From NCBI GenBank assembly GCA_902524845.1, contig CABZEW010000009.1, positions 1-60,371 of the forward strand: a stretch of 60,371 nt of DNA, read 5' to 3'. This document shows, one piece after another, positions 28,215 through 35,876 of this stretch (the first letter of the stretch is position 1; every line of letters begins with the position of its first letter). This DNA comes from an uncultured Alphaproteobacteria bacterium (GTDB lineage: Bacteria > Pseudomonadota > Alphaproteobacteria > Rhodobacterales > Rhodobacteraceae). The translations under genes and the position numbers were made by a program. Below the pieces are notes generated by a model, which saw only the letters and a list, made by a program, of their open reading frames with translations, ran no database searches and was not told the origin of the DNA.

Positions 28215-29075
28215 ATGAGAATTATTTTACTAGCTTTTTTTTCTTTTTTCGCAGCAACTAGTAGCGCTGTTTCTGATCAAATTCCTTTAAAGTATCAAGG
28301 GTATTGGTCTGGTAAATCTTGTAAGTTTTCAATAGAGCAATATGCTCTCTTTGTTGGGACCAATGGTTATATTTATGAGGATGACTCTCAAGTTGAGTTT
28401 AATTTTGTGTTTCCAGAAAATATCGAAAATTGGACAGCTTTCAATACAAGTGATAATAATCCAGATTTTAGCTACTTTTATCAAATTGATAAAGGTCAAC
28501 TAGTAGAAAGATATCCTCCAGAGAACTGGGATAGATCTGATTACAGTTTCCTTAAAAATCAACAAACGCAAGACACAATATACTATAAATGCGAAAGTAA
28601 TGATCCATTAATAGAAAGCAAATATGGAGAATTACTTAGTTTGCTTAACAGCTCCGTAGTACAGTCTTGTAGAAACCCTGAACAGGATAAATGCCTCCAA
28701 GATTTATTTAAATTTTTAGACGTAAACAAAGACAAAAGACTTCACCGAGCTGAACTCAATAGAGGGCTACGTTCCCTAAGCTTGGTCTCTGTTCTTTTAG
28801 GCCAAAATGCTAACGACGACTTAGATAAGACTACTACCTTTGGAGTATATGTTGCAATTGTACCTTTCTTGCCACTAATTACTCAAACGTTAATGGCAAA
28901 CATCGACTATGATGGGTCTAATAGTCTCTCGATTGATGAAATATCCCAGGATCGAAATGATTTGTTTTCAGCAATCGTATCTGCAAAAGATGGGGTAATT
29001 GAAGATATAAGGTCGCTTCCTGGGATGCTTCAAAACTTTGCACCATTATTTCAGGGCTTAGGTAATTTTAACTGA
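28215..29075 (+). CDS. Exported protein with two EF-hand loops
   Basis: A 286-residue protein with a signal peptide (residues 1 to about 20, ending in SSA) and no further membrane segment. Two canonical EF-hand calcium loops lie in the C-terminal half: DVNKDKRLHRAE (about 170-181) and DYDGSNSLSIDE (about 236-247), both with acidic residues at positions 1, 3 and 12. The N-terminal half (about 25-140) has several cysteines and aromatic residues but no family I recognise. AAAGGAA lies just before the ATG. It is divergent from the ureohydrolase across about 105 bases and is likely a periplasmic calcium-binding protein. Confidence 0.72.
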   Translation: MRIILLAFFSFFAATSSAVSDQIPLKYQGYWSGKSCKFSIEQYALFVGTNGYIYEDDSQVEFNFVFPENIENWTAFNTSDNNPDFSYFYQIDKGQLVERYPPENWDRSDYSFLKNQQTQDTIYYKCESNDPLIESKYGELLSLLNSSVVQSCRNPEQDKCLQDLFKFLDVNKDKRLHRAELNRGLRSLSLVSVLLGQNANDDLDKTTTFGVYVAIVPFLPLITQTLMANIDYDGSNSLSIDEISQDRNDLFSAIVSAKDGVIEDIRSLPGMLQNFAPLFQGLGNFN

Positions 29076-29080
29076 GGTAA

Positions 29081-29695
29081 TCAATCGTTGTCTATATTTC
29101 CAGCCCCGGCTCCAGTGGCTCGAGATAGTTCGCTTTCAGGCACCAGCATATTAGATGCTAGACTAGTAAGTTCCTCAAATATATTTTCATCTAACAACAT
29201 TCTGGAACGTTTAGCTAAGAGATTGTCCAGCTCACCATAAGTTAAGCGTATCTCTATGTCAGAGCTACTTCTATAGTTCTCGGTTTTCCAATAAAGTTGA
29301 TCGTTAAAAAGTGCAGCATATATCCCTTTATTATTATAAAAACTAAAACTAAGACCATAATAGTTAGAAGCCAATCCAACCAAAAGCATCGAGGAGTCAA
29401 TATTTTTCAAAATTACACTTTCACAAGCCTCTGAAACAAGAAAATCGATCGCGCTGAGCCCTTCAAAAATTGCTCGTGCGTTGCTAAAAATTAGACTTAC
29501 ACCCTTCTTTTGAGGTGATACGGGTGGGTGGCGTACACATTTTAGAGAATTTAAAAGCTCCTTGCTACCAGGCAAAGATCGAGACTCTAGAAAGTTAATA
29601 CCAAATGATAAGTCTTCACAGGTTCCGGCAGAAAGATTGCTACCCATACTTGCGTTAAATACTAAGTCTTTAAGCTCAGAAAATGACAGATCCAT
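29081..29695 (-). CDS. DUF3726-like protein
   Basis: A 204-residue protein I assign with moderate confidence to DUF3726, a family of unknown function found in alphaproteobacteria. No membrane segment, signal peptide or catalytic motif is visible. The ATG at 29695 overlaps the stop of the upstream gene as TGATG. An earlier TTG ten codons upstream is possible but less likely. It is the last gene of the long minus-strand operon beginning near 34460, and its stop lies 5 bases from the stop of the convergent EF-hand gene. Confidence 0.6.
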   Translation of the reverse strand: MDLSFSELKDLVFNASMGSNLSAGTCEDLSFGINFLESRSLPGSKELLNSLKCVRHPPVSPQKKGVSLIFSNARAIFEGLSAIDFLVSEACESVILKNIDSSMLLVGLASNYYGLSFSFYNNKGIYAALFNDQLYWKTENYRSSSDIEIRLTYGELDNLLAKRSRMLLDENIFEELTSLASNMLVPESELSRATGAGAGNIDND

Positions 29696-31392
29696 CAGGA
29701 ATATTCGAGAGTAGGCATCCACCAATCATCTTTTTTTAAGTCATTAAGCTCATTTTTTAGGGGTGCTCCTTGAAACAAATTTACTCTTACCCACCTGTCT
29801 GATTTTGGATCAAATTTAGATGCGCCAAAAAAAGATAGTTTGCAACGAAGCATATCAATAGGTTTACAGTTTTTATCGATCAAATTGTCATGGATCTCAG
29901 AGTATGGAGCCCAAGCATTGGTTTGTATCCTGCGAATAATAAACCGATGCTCAGGGTGTTTAATTAAGAATTCTGCTGTTGTCATATAATCGTCAGCGAT
30001 TTTTAGATCAGCATTTAAGTAACATACTCGCCTAGCAATATCTAAAGGCCTTTCTAAATCCTGCCCTTCCTCTTTATACCTGTTCCCTAATCTTGGCTCC
30101 AATTTCTCTTCTGAAATGTACCAAAACCTTGATTGATTTTCCCTCAAAGAAAAATCTATTTTTATAGCCCAAGGGAAATTCTTTTTTATCAACCCAGCTA
30201 CCTCATGCACTTTCATCTTAGGATAAAGCATAGGCAATTTGGTGCTCTCTAAACATAGATCAAGCCCGTCAATCAGATCCCCACCGATTTCTAACAACAA
30301 TGAAACAATTAGCTCTTGACATTCAAAAGAATATTTTTTTGCGTCATTAAAAATATCTCTTAAAGCATTGATTTTTAACAATCTTTCGATATAAACTTCA
30401 TTTGAAAATGATGCCCACTCAGCATTCAACATATCAATTCTTTTCTTCTGTCTCTTATCTCCTGTATTCCAAGAGCTTAGGAAGGCTTTTACTCTAGTCA
30501 TAAGTTCAACTAATCTTTTAGCCTTTTTGTTAGAAAGCTTTATTATACCAAGCATTCGAGACAATGCGGTTTCCCGAACTTGGAACCAATTATTCAATAA
30601 GACCGGGTGTTTGACCAAAAATGGAGCCATCCCGAGCCCTGTTGCATTTCCAATTCCTATGTATCTTTGGATTTTTTTATCTAGGGGCACAAATTTTTTA
30701 GGGTTACGCGATTTTGCAACATGATTAACTAGGTCTAAGGAAAACCCTCTAATTAAATACACTGTAAGCATTTCAAGCTGAAACGGGACAGAGAAGTCAG
30801 AAAGTTCACGATGATTCTTCCTATCATCAATACCGAACTTGCCGTTTCCATACACCGCTGTAGTCCGCATTAAATATCCGATTTCATTTATAAGCTCTCT
30901 AGGAGGTTGCTTACCTTTGCTTAATGACTGCACTACTAACTCAAACATCCGGACAGATTTATTAGCCCTACTCAAAACCAGCTCGGTTTTATTGTACCGA
31001 CCAACCTCTTGAAGAGGTAATTGTGTTTTAAGTCTTTCAATGTCAGAAATCGACGGCACCCCATCGAACAATGCAAAAGAAGTATCCCATGATGATGCAA
31101 TAACTCTATCGGTTCTTTGGGAAGGGTCTAAGTGATTAGAAAATGCAATAAGTGCTAAGTCTTTACCTAATAAATTTAATTGATAAACGGCATTGCCGAA
31201 CCCATTTTTATCTATTTCCCATCGTGAACAATTAATTTTAGTCTTATTCTGGATCATTTTTCGGATCAATATTCTTGCAAAAGACAGTCTTGATGGGTGG
31301 AAAGATCCCATTCTCTCCAATTTCATAACTTCCGAAGGTTCCCTAACATTTAATTCAGGGCCACATTGCTGAAATTTTTTTGCTACTACCAA
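29695..31392 (-). CDS. Large conserved hypothetical protein (565 residues) in the DUF3726 operon
   Basis: A 565-residue soluble protein without signal peptide or transmembrane segments. I recognise no domain. Distinctive stretches are GIGNATGLGMAPFLVKHP (about residue 245), GNGKFGIDDRKNH (about 190), a helical middle (about 270-380) and a C-terminal region with DWWMPTLEYS. The start is uncertain. A TTG at 31390-31392 lies one base after the upstream stop codon and has the purine-rich AGAAAGAG before it. A second TTG is at 31410. The stop overlaps the DUF3726 start. Tight coupling on both sides says it acts with the dipeptidase-like and DUF3726 proteins. Confidence 0.65.
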   Translation of the reverse strand: MVVAKKFQQCGPELNVREPSEVMKLERMGSFHPSRLSFARILIRKMIQNKTKINCSRWEIDKNGFGNAVYQLNLLGKDLALIAFSNHLDPSQRTDRVIASSWDTSFALFDGVPSISDIERLKTQLPLQEVGRYNKTELVLSRANKSVRMFELVVQSLSKGKQPPRELINEIGYLMRTTAVYGNGKFGIDDRKNHRELSDFSVPFQLEMLTVYLIRGFSLDLVNHVAKSRNPKKFVPLDKKIQRYIGIGNATGLGMAPFLVKHPVLLNNWFQVRETALSRMLGIIKLSNKKAKRLVELMTRVKAFLSSWNTGDKRQKKRIDMLNAEWASFSNEVYIERLLKINALRDIFNDAKKYSFECQELIVSLLLEIGGDLIDGLDLCLESTKLPMLYPKMKVHEVAGLIKKNFPWAIKIDFSLRENQSRFWYISEEKLEPRLGNRYKEEGQDLERPLDIARRVCYLNADLKIADDYMTTAEFLIKHPEHRFIIRRIQTNAWAPYSEIHDNLIDKNCKPIDMLRCKLSFFGASKFDPKSDRWVRVNLFQGAPLKNELNDLKKDDWWMPTLEYS

Positions 31393-31393
31393 T

Positions 31394-32398
31394 TTATTTC
31401 TCTTTCTCAAAAGAATTTTTAAAGAAATTTATCCAGTTAAGCCCCATAATAGAATTAATTTCTGCATTATCAAATCCAATATGCCTTAATCCATTTTTAA
31501 TGTTGCCGAAATCCATATTTGATTTAAACCAATTAGGCTGAGGAGGAAACCCAGGATTTGAAGAAGTTCCTTCTCCAAAATCTCTAGTTTTTGTCCATCT
31601 TCCATTTCTCATCCACTCAACGATAGTATCAGGTTGATTTTGACAAAGGTCACTACCTATTCCAATGTTTTTTGAACCAAATTTTTCGGCAGTTTTCCCG
31701 ATCATTTCACAGAAATCTGTTACAGTGCATTTACTTCCATTATTCAAATGATAGGGATAAAGTGAAAATCCTAGCATGCCATTATTTTCAAACAAACATT
31801 CCAACACCTCATTAGACTTGTTTCTGAGCGCTGAATGCCAAAAAGTAGGGTTAGCATGGGTAATTGCAATTGGTCGAGATGAATAATTGATCGCTTCTAA
31901 CGTAGATCGATCGGAGGAATGGCTCATATCCACAACAATTCCAAGCCTATTCATTTCTTTAATGACTTCTTTCCCCATTCTTGTCAAACCTGGATCATTC
32001 TCTTCATAGCACCCTGTAGCAAGAAGCGATTGATTGTTGTAAGATAGTTGCATAAACCGAATGCCGAGCTTTTGCCAGACTTCTAACAAAGCAATATCGT
32101 CTTCTATTGGAGATGGATTTTGAAAACCAAAGATTATTGCGGTCTTTTTATCTTTCTTTGCAGATAATATTTCATCATAGCTACCCGCATGAACAATATA
32201 TTCAGAATAGGAATTAAAGTAATCATTCCACTGCTCCACGTTTAAAATAGTCTCCCGAAAGTTTTCATGATAGGCGATGGTTACGTGAACACAGTCAACC
32301 CTACCATTTCGCATCTGCTCAAATATTTCTTTCGACCAATTAGCATACTGCAAACAATCTACCGTAAAATTATTGCTCGACTCCAACTCAGTAGACAA
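31394..32398 (-). CDS. Membrane-dipeptidase family protein lacking canonical metal ligands
   Basis: A 334-residue amidohydrolase-fold protein of the renal (membrane) dipeptidase family, seen from VVDMSHSSDRSTLEAI (about 176), AITHANPTFWHSALRNKS (about 197) and IGIGSDL (about 261). The usual N-terminal metal pair in DGHND is here DCLQY, and the Glu in the conserved GxEG strand is here Gln (FGFQNPSP). Two of the normal zinc-site elements are therefore missing, so simple dipeptidase activity is doubtful. Start is TTG at 32398, five bases after an 11-base G run that occupies the ribosome-binding position. No signal peptide, so cytosolic. Confidence 0.75.
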   Translation of the reverse strand: MSTELESSNNFTVDCLQYANWSKEIFEQMRNGRVDCVHVTIAYHENFRETILNVEQWNDYFNSYSEYIVHAGSYDEILSAKKDKKTAIIFGFQNPSPIEDDIALLEVWQKLGIRFMQLSYNNQSLLATGCYEENDPGLTRMGKEVIKEMNRLGIVVDMSHSSDRSTLEAINYSSRPIAITHANPTFWHSALRNKSNEVLECLFENNGMLGFSLYPYHLNNGSKCTVTDFCEMIGKTAEKFGSKNIGIGSDLCQNQPDTIVEWMRNGRWTKTRDFGEGTSSNPGFPPQPNWFKSNMDFGNIKNGLRHIGFDNAEINSIMGLNWINFFKNSFEKEK

Positions 32399-32403
32399 AT
32401 CTA

Positions 32404-32414
32404 CCCCCCCCCCC
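32404..32414 (-). repeat. Poly-G tract (11 bases) at a ribosome-binding position
   Basis: Eleven consecutive C on the plus strand, read as G in the mRNA, lie between the aldehyde dehydrogenase stop and the TTG start of the dipeptidase-like gene, leaving a 5-base spacer. In an AT-rich genome such a run is rare and prone to slippage. It is the only purine-rich element in the usual Shine-Dalgarno position. It could also be a sequencing artefact in length. Confidence 0.85.
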
Positions 32415-32425
32415 GCTCAATGGCT

Positions 32426-33841
32426 CTATTCCATAATTGCTTTAGTCTCTAAAAATTCATCCAAACCCCATTCGGCTTTTTCCCGTCCATTGCCAGATTG
32501 CTTAAAGCCACCAAATGGAGCATTTGTTCCCCCACTACCATAATTAACATGTACTTGTCCTGCTCTTATCTGTCTAGCGACACTTTTTAATTTTTCTGAA
32601 TCGCTACCACATACATAAGCAGAGAGACCATAGCTCGTATCATTAGCAATTTGAACCGCATGATCCATGTCCTCGTATGGTATCACAGATAGAACGGGAC
32701 CAAATATTTCCTCTTGTGCAATATCCATAGAGTTGTCTACGCTCCCAAAAACAGTGGGTTTAACGAAGTAACCTGCATTAACCCCAATCGGTTTTCCTAA
32801 TCCCCCAGTTACTATTTTAGCACCAGCCTTAATACCAGATTCAATTAACCTTTGCACCTTATCAAATTGCGTTCGACTTACTAAGGGACCAATGTCAGTC
32901 TCCTCTTTTGTAGGGTCACCAGTTATTAACTTCTCAGCAACATTTTTAGCAATTTCCAAAGCTTCATCTTGCCGGGTTTTTGGTACTATCATGCGAGTTG
33001 GTGCATTACAAGACTGCCCGGTGTTCTCCATAATTTTTTGCACACCAATAGTGACGGATTGCTCAAACTTTTCATCATCAAAAATTATGTTTGGTGATTT
33101 TCCTCCAAGTTCCTGACTTACTCTCTTCACTGTTTTCGCAGCGGCTTGTGCTACTGCAACGCCTCCTCTAGTTGAACCTGTGAAAGACATCATATCTACA
33201 TCTTTATGGTTTGATAAGGCTTCTCCGACTACCGGGCCCAAACCATGTACCATATTAAATACTCCTTCTGGGACCTTTGCAGCGTCCATAATCTCAGCAA
33301 TTATATTAGCGGACAGCGGAGATATTTCACTTGGCTTTAAAACTGCTGTGCACCCTGAGGCAAGACACGGCCCAAGTTTTGAAATGGTTTGGTTTATTGG
33401 CCAATTCCAAGGTGTAATAAGTCCACAAACACCGATTGGTTCATGTCTAACAATGTAGCCATTGAAAGGGTATTCGAATTTATACTCTTCAAGTACTCTT
33501 ATCGCAGTCTTTAAATGGCCTAAGCCTACAGCTGCTTGCGCTCCACGAGAAAGTTTTAAAGGTGAACCCATTTCTTTTGTTATAGCTTCTACAAAATCCT
33601 CAAAGCGATTTTTAAACTGATGTCTTATCTCCTTTAATAGTTCTAAACGCTCAGCTACACTCGTCCGTCCATAATTTGAGAAAGCAGATTTTGCGGCCTC
33701 AACAGCCTTATCAATGTCTGCTTGGGAACCAACGTTTAGAGTTCCAACGACTGATTCATCCGATGGGTTGACAATATCAATCGTTTCATCTTTAGCGGGT
33801 AAAATCCATTCACCATTAATATAAAATTTATCCAGTTTCAT
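32426..33841 (-). CDS. NAD(P)-dependent aldehyde dehydrogenase
   Basis: A 471-residue aldehyde dehydrogenase. PWNWPINQ near 145 and FTGSTRGG near 222 are the cofactor segments, ELGGKSPN near 243 carries the general-base Glu, and GQSCNAPTRM near 278 carries the nucleophile Cys. PFGGFKQSG near the C-terminus is standard. I chose the ATG at 33841 because GGAGG lies directly upstream; an earlier in-frame ATG would add 13 residues. It lies 16 bases after the AA_synth gene and just before the poly-G tract. The aldehyde is unknown, but it is probably an intermediate of this operon's pathway. Confidence 0.88.
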   Translation of the reverse strand: MKLDKFYINGEWILPAKDETIDIVNPSDESVVGTLNVGSQADIDKAVEAAKSAFSNYGRTSVAERLELLKEIRHQFKNRFEDFVEAITKEMGSPLKLSRGAQAAVGLGHLKTAIRVLEEYKFEYPFNGYIVRHEPIGVCGLITPWNWPINQTISKLGPCLASGCTAVLKPSEISPLSANIIAEIMDAAKVPEGVFNMVHGLGPVVGEALSNHKDVDMMSFTGSTRGGVAVAQAAAKTVKRVSQELGGKSPNIIFDDEKFEQSVTIGVQKIMENTGQSCNAPTRMIVPKTRQDEALEIAKNVAEKLITGDPTKEETDIGPLVSRTQFDKVQRLIESGIKAGAKIVTGGLGKPIGVNAGYFVKPTVFGSVDNSMDIAQEEIFGPVLSVIPYEDMDHAVQIANDTSYGLSAYVCGSDSEKLKSVARQIRAGQVHVNYGSGGTNAPFGGFKQSGNGREKAEWGLDEFLETKAIME

Positions 33842-33857
33842 TAATTTACCTCCACAG

Positions 33858-34460
33858 TTATATACCTGCTGGGTTTTCAACAGATTTTCCTAAAGCTTTT
33901 AAATCAGAGTAGCGGTCCCCTATCCTATGATGAGGTCTCCCACTTGTCGCAGCACCCAGTGCACATATTATTTCATCAACGCCAGGAGCATCATATATAG
34001 AAAATTGGACAGTCAAATAATGTGAACGCCTGCCAGTGTCATGCTTGTCCATAAGTGGTATTTGAATTTGCGTATTTGCTGGTCCTCTAGTATTTGTGAA
34101 ACCTAGGTAGCTTTTGGCACCAACTGCTTCTCTGTAAAAGTTCCCAAATTGCAAAGTATGGATAATTGCTGAGGCATGCTCTATTTCACAGCTAGTACCA
34201 GCTATCGCTGCCTTCCCGTACGCTTCAATCTTTTCGCCACCACCTACCATAGAAATCAGACGGTCCGTAAGTAATTTGCCCATTACGGGAGCTATTCTTT
34301 TTATTTCTGGCTTCAAGTCTTCAACAAATCCTTTGCCCTTCCAAGGATTTTCTAAAACAGCGGCGACACCAATTATGCGAAGAATAGGTTCGGCTTCTTT
34401 TCCACCCTCACGGTATATATCCTCATCAAAAGTAACAATCTTTCTTAATTCTTGAAGCAT
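33858..34460 (-). CDS. AA_synth (amino acid synthesis) family protein
   Basis: A 200-residue protein that I assign to the AA_synth family (Pfam PF06684), whose biochemical role is not established. Recognisable parts are RIIGVAAVLENPWKG (about 28-42), GKAAIAGTSCEIEHASAIIH (about 82-101), and a C-terminal VCALGAATSGRPHHRIGDR-like segment. No membrane helix or signal peptide. AGGAA precedes the ATG. It is the first gene of the tightly packed series that runs to 29081, with the aldehyde dehydrogenase start 16 bases after its stop. Confidence 0.78.
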   Translation of the reverse strand: MLQELRKIVTFDEDIYREGGKEAEPILRIIGVAAVLENPWKGKGFVEDLKPEIKRIAPVMGKLLTDRLISMVGGGEKIEAYGKAAIAGTSCEIEHASAIIHTLQFGNFYREAVGAKSYLGFTNTRGPANTQIQIPLMDKHDTGRRSHYLTVQFSIYDAPGVDEIICALGAATSGRPHHRIGDRYSDLKALGKSVENPAGI

Positions 34461-34546
34461 TTAAAATTCCTATTCCAATACAAATTCGAATAAATGATTA
34501 CCTATAAACTATACTAAAACTTTTAGATAACCAAAAAGTATTAATA

Positions 34547-35335
34547 TCAACCTACAGTAGCAATAAACGAATCTATCTTTGAGAAAACCTTTTTATAATC
34601 TTCAACTAATGCCATGTGTCTTAAATCCTTAAGAATACAAACATCGCTTTTTGTGAAATTTTTTGCAATTTCTTTTGCGGCATCAGGGCCATTAGAAAAA
34701 TCTTGATCGCACGTTATTATAAGACTTGGCTTATTTTCATTTACTGATTTAAGATCAACAGATCCGTAATAGAGTATGGGATAGATTTTAGAATAAACTT
34801 CTTTTTTATTACTATTAACCCAGTTACGTACTAACTGAACGATATGAGAGTTTTTTTGCTGAAACTCGTTACTAAACCATCTTTTTATAGCTGCCTCTGT
34901 AGTAAACTCTGGACCTTTTTCCCTCAACAATTCTGCTCTTTCTAAAATTTCATCCCTTTCGTGATCTAATAGCCTATTTGGAGAATTAAGAAGCACCAAT
35001 GCTTCCACTTTACATGGATGAACAGACGCAAATTTTCGAGAAATCATTGATCCTAATGAAAACCCAACTAGTATTATTCGCTTCATATCAAGGTAATTTA
35101 ATATTTCTGAAAGTTGATCCACGAACAAAGTCAGTGAAATTTCATCATCAGGATCTTTGCTATCTCCGTGCCCAAGAAGATCATAAATAAGCACATTGCA
35201 ATTTTTAAATAAAGAAATTTGCCATGCCCAAACATCTTGGTTAAGTCCTAACCCATGGATTAAAACGAGTGTTTTAAGATTAGGTTCCTTAAAATAATAT
35301 TTATAGCAGTTTCCATTAAAATATTGTCTCTTCAT
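34547..35335 (-). CDS. Alpha/beta hydrolase
   Basis: A 262-residue alpha/beta hydrolase. LIHGLGLNQDVW (about 22-34) supplies the oxyanion hole, VGFSLGSM near 97 is the nucleophile elbow with Ser, ITCDQDFS near 208 gives the likely catalytic Asp, and LRHMALVED near 240 the His. Family members include esterases and C-C hydrolases, and the sequence does not select among them. It follows RidA by 6 bases and precedes the AA_synth gene by 86 bases on the same strand, so it probably belongs to the same pathway. Confidence 0.85.
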   Translation of the reverse strand: MKRQYFNGNCYKYYFKEPNLKTLVLIHGLGLNQDVWAWQISLFKNCNVLIYDLLGHGDSKDPDDEISLTLFVDQLSEILNYLDMKRIILVGFSLGSMISRKFASVHPCKVEALVLLNSPNRLLDHERDEILERAELLREKGPEFTTEAAIKRWFSNEFQQKNSHIVQLVRNWVNSNKKEVYSKIYPILYYGSVDLKSVNENKPSLIITCDQDFSNGPDAAKEIAKNFTKSDVCILKDLRHMALVEDYKKVFSKIDSFIATVG

Positions 35336-35341
35336 ATTTTT

Positions 35342-35725
35342 TTACTCTGGTTTATACGCCACCACCTCTATTTCGACTAGAACATCTACCAAAAAATTGC
35401 TCACAAGGGCAGATCTAGCTGGTGGCTCATGAGAAAAATACTCACCATAAATTGAGTTAAACCCAGGAAAGTCATCTCTATTCTTCAGCCAAACCATAGC
35501 TTTAACGACATCTTGCAATTGACATCCAGCTTCTGAGAGTGTGTTCTTAATTTCATCAAGAACTATTCTTGTTTGCTCTTCTATGGATCCCTCAGTTATA
35601 ATAACTCCATTTTTCATTGGAACTTGCCCTGTTAGAAATACGAAGTCACCTGCTCTAACAGCTTTGGATAATGAAAGCTTTCTTCCATTTATTATAAGTG
35701 ACTCACCGATTATTTCTTTAGCCAT
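35342..35725 (-). CDS. RidA/YjgF family protein
   Basis: A 127-residue RidA/YjgF/YER057c/UK114 protein. FLTGQVPMKNG, EQTRIVLDEIKNTL and the C-terminal PARSALVSNFLVDVLVEIEVVAY are family hallmarks. The Arg in PARSAL is the residue that in RidA binds the carboxylate of the imine substrate, and the final Glu in VEIE is also kept. RidA deaminates reactive 2-aminoacrylate-type imines. The start at the second Met is preferred because GGTGAAG precedes it. It heads the hydrolase/AA_synth gene series and hints at an enamine or imine intermediate there. Confidence 0.88.
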   Translation of the reverse strand: MAKEIIGESLIINGRKLSLSKAVRAGDFVFLTGQVPMKNGVIITEGSIEEQTRIVLDEIKNTLSEAGCQLQDVVKAMVWLKNRDDFPGFNSIYGEYFSHEPPARSALVSNFLVDVLVEIEVVAYKPE

Positions 35726-35876
35726 ATTCTTCACCCACATAAAATATTGAATTATCCGTTAAAATTGCAATTATGAAAATAGCTTTTTATTTATAACGCA
35801 ATAAATAGTTATTGTTTTTGATCATTTTTCTCTTGTAAACTTGATTAAGAATTATAAAGAAAGCGTGAAACAAAGA

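Noticed and set aside
32404-32425. Poly-G tract as an in-frame coding switch for the dipeptidase-like gene
   Set aside because: In the TTG frame a TGA stop lies just upstream of the run, so a longer N-terminus cannot be made at this length; only a spacing effect is plausible.
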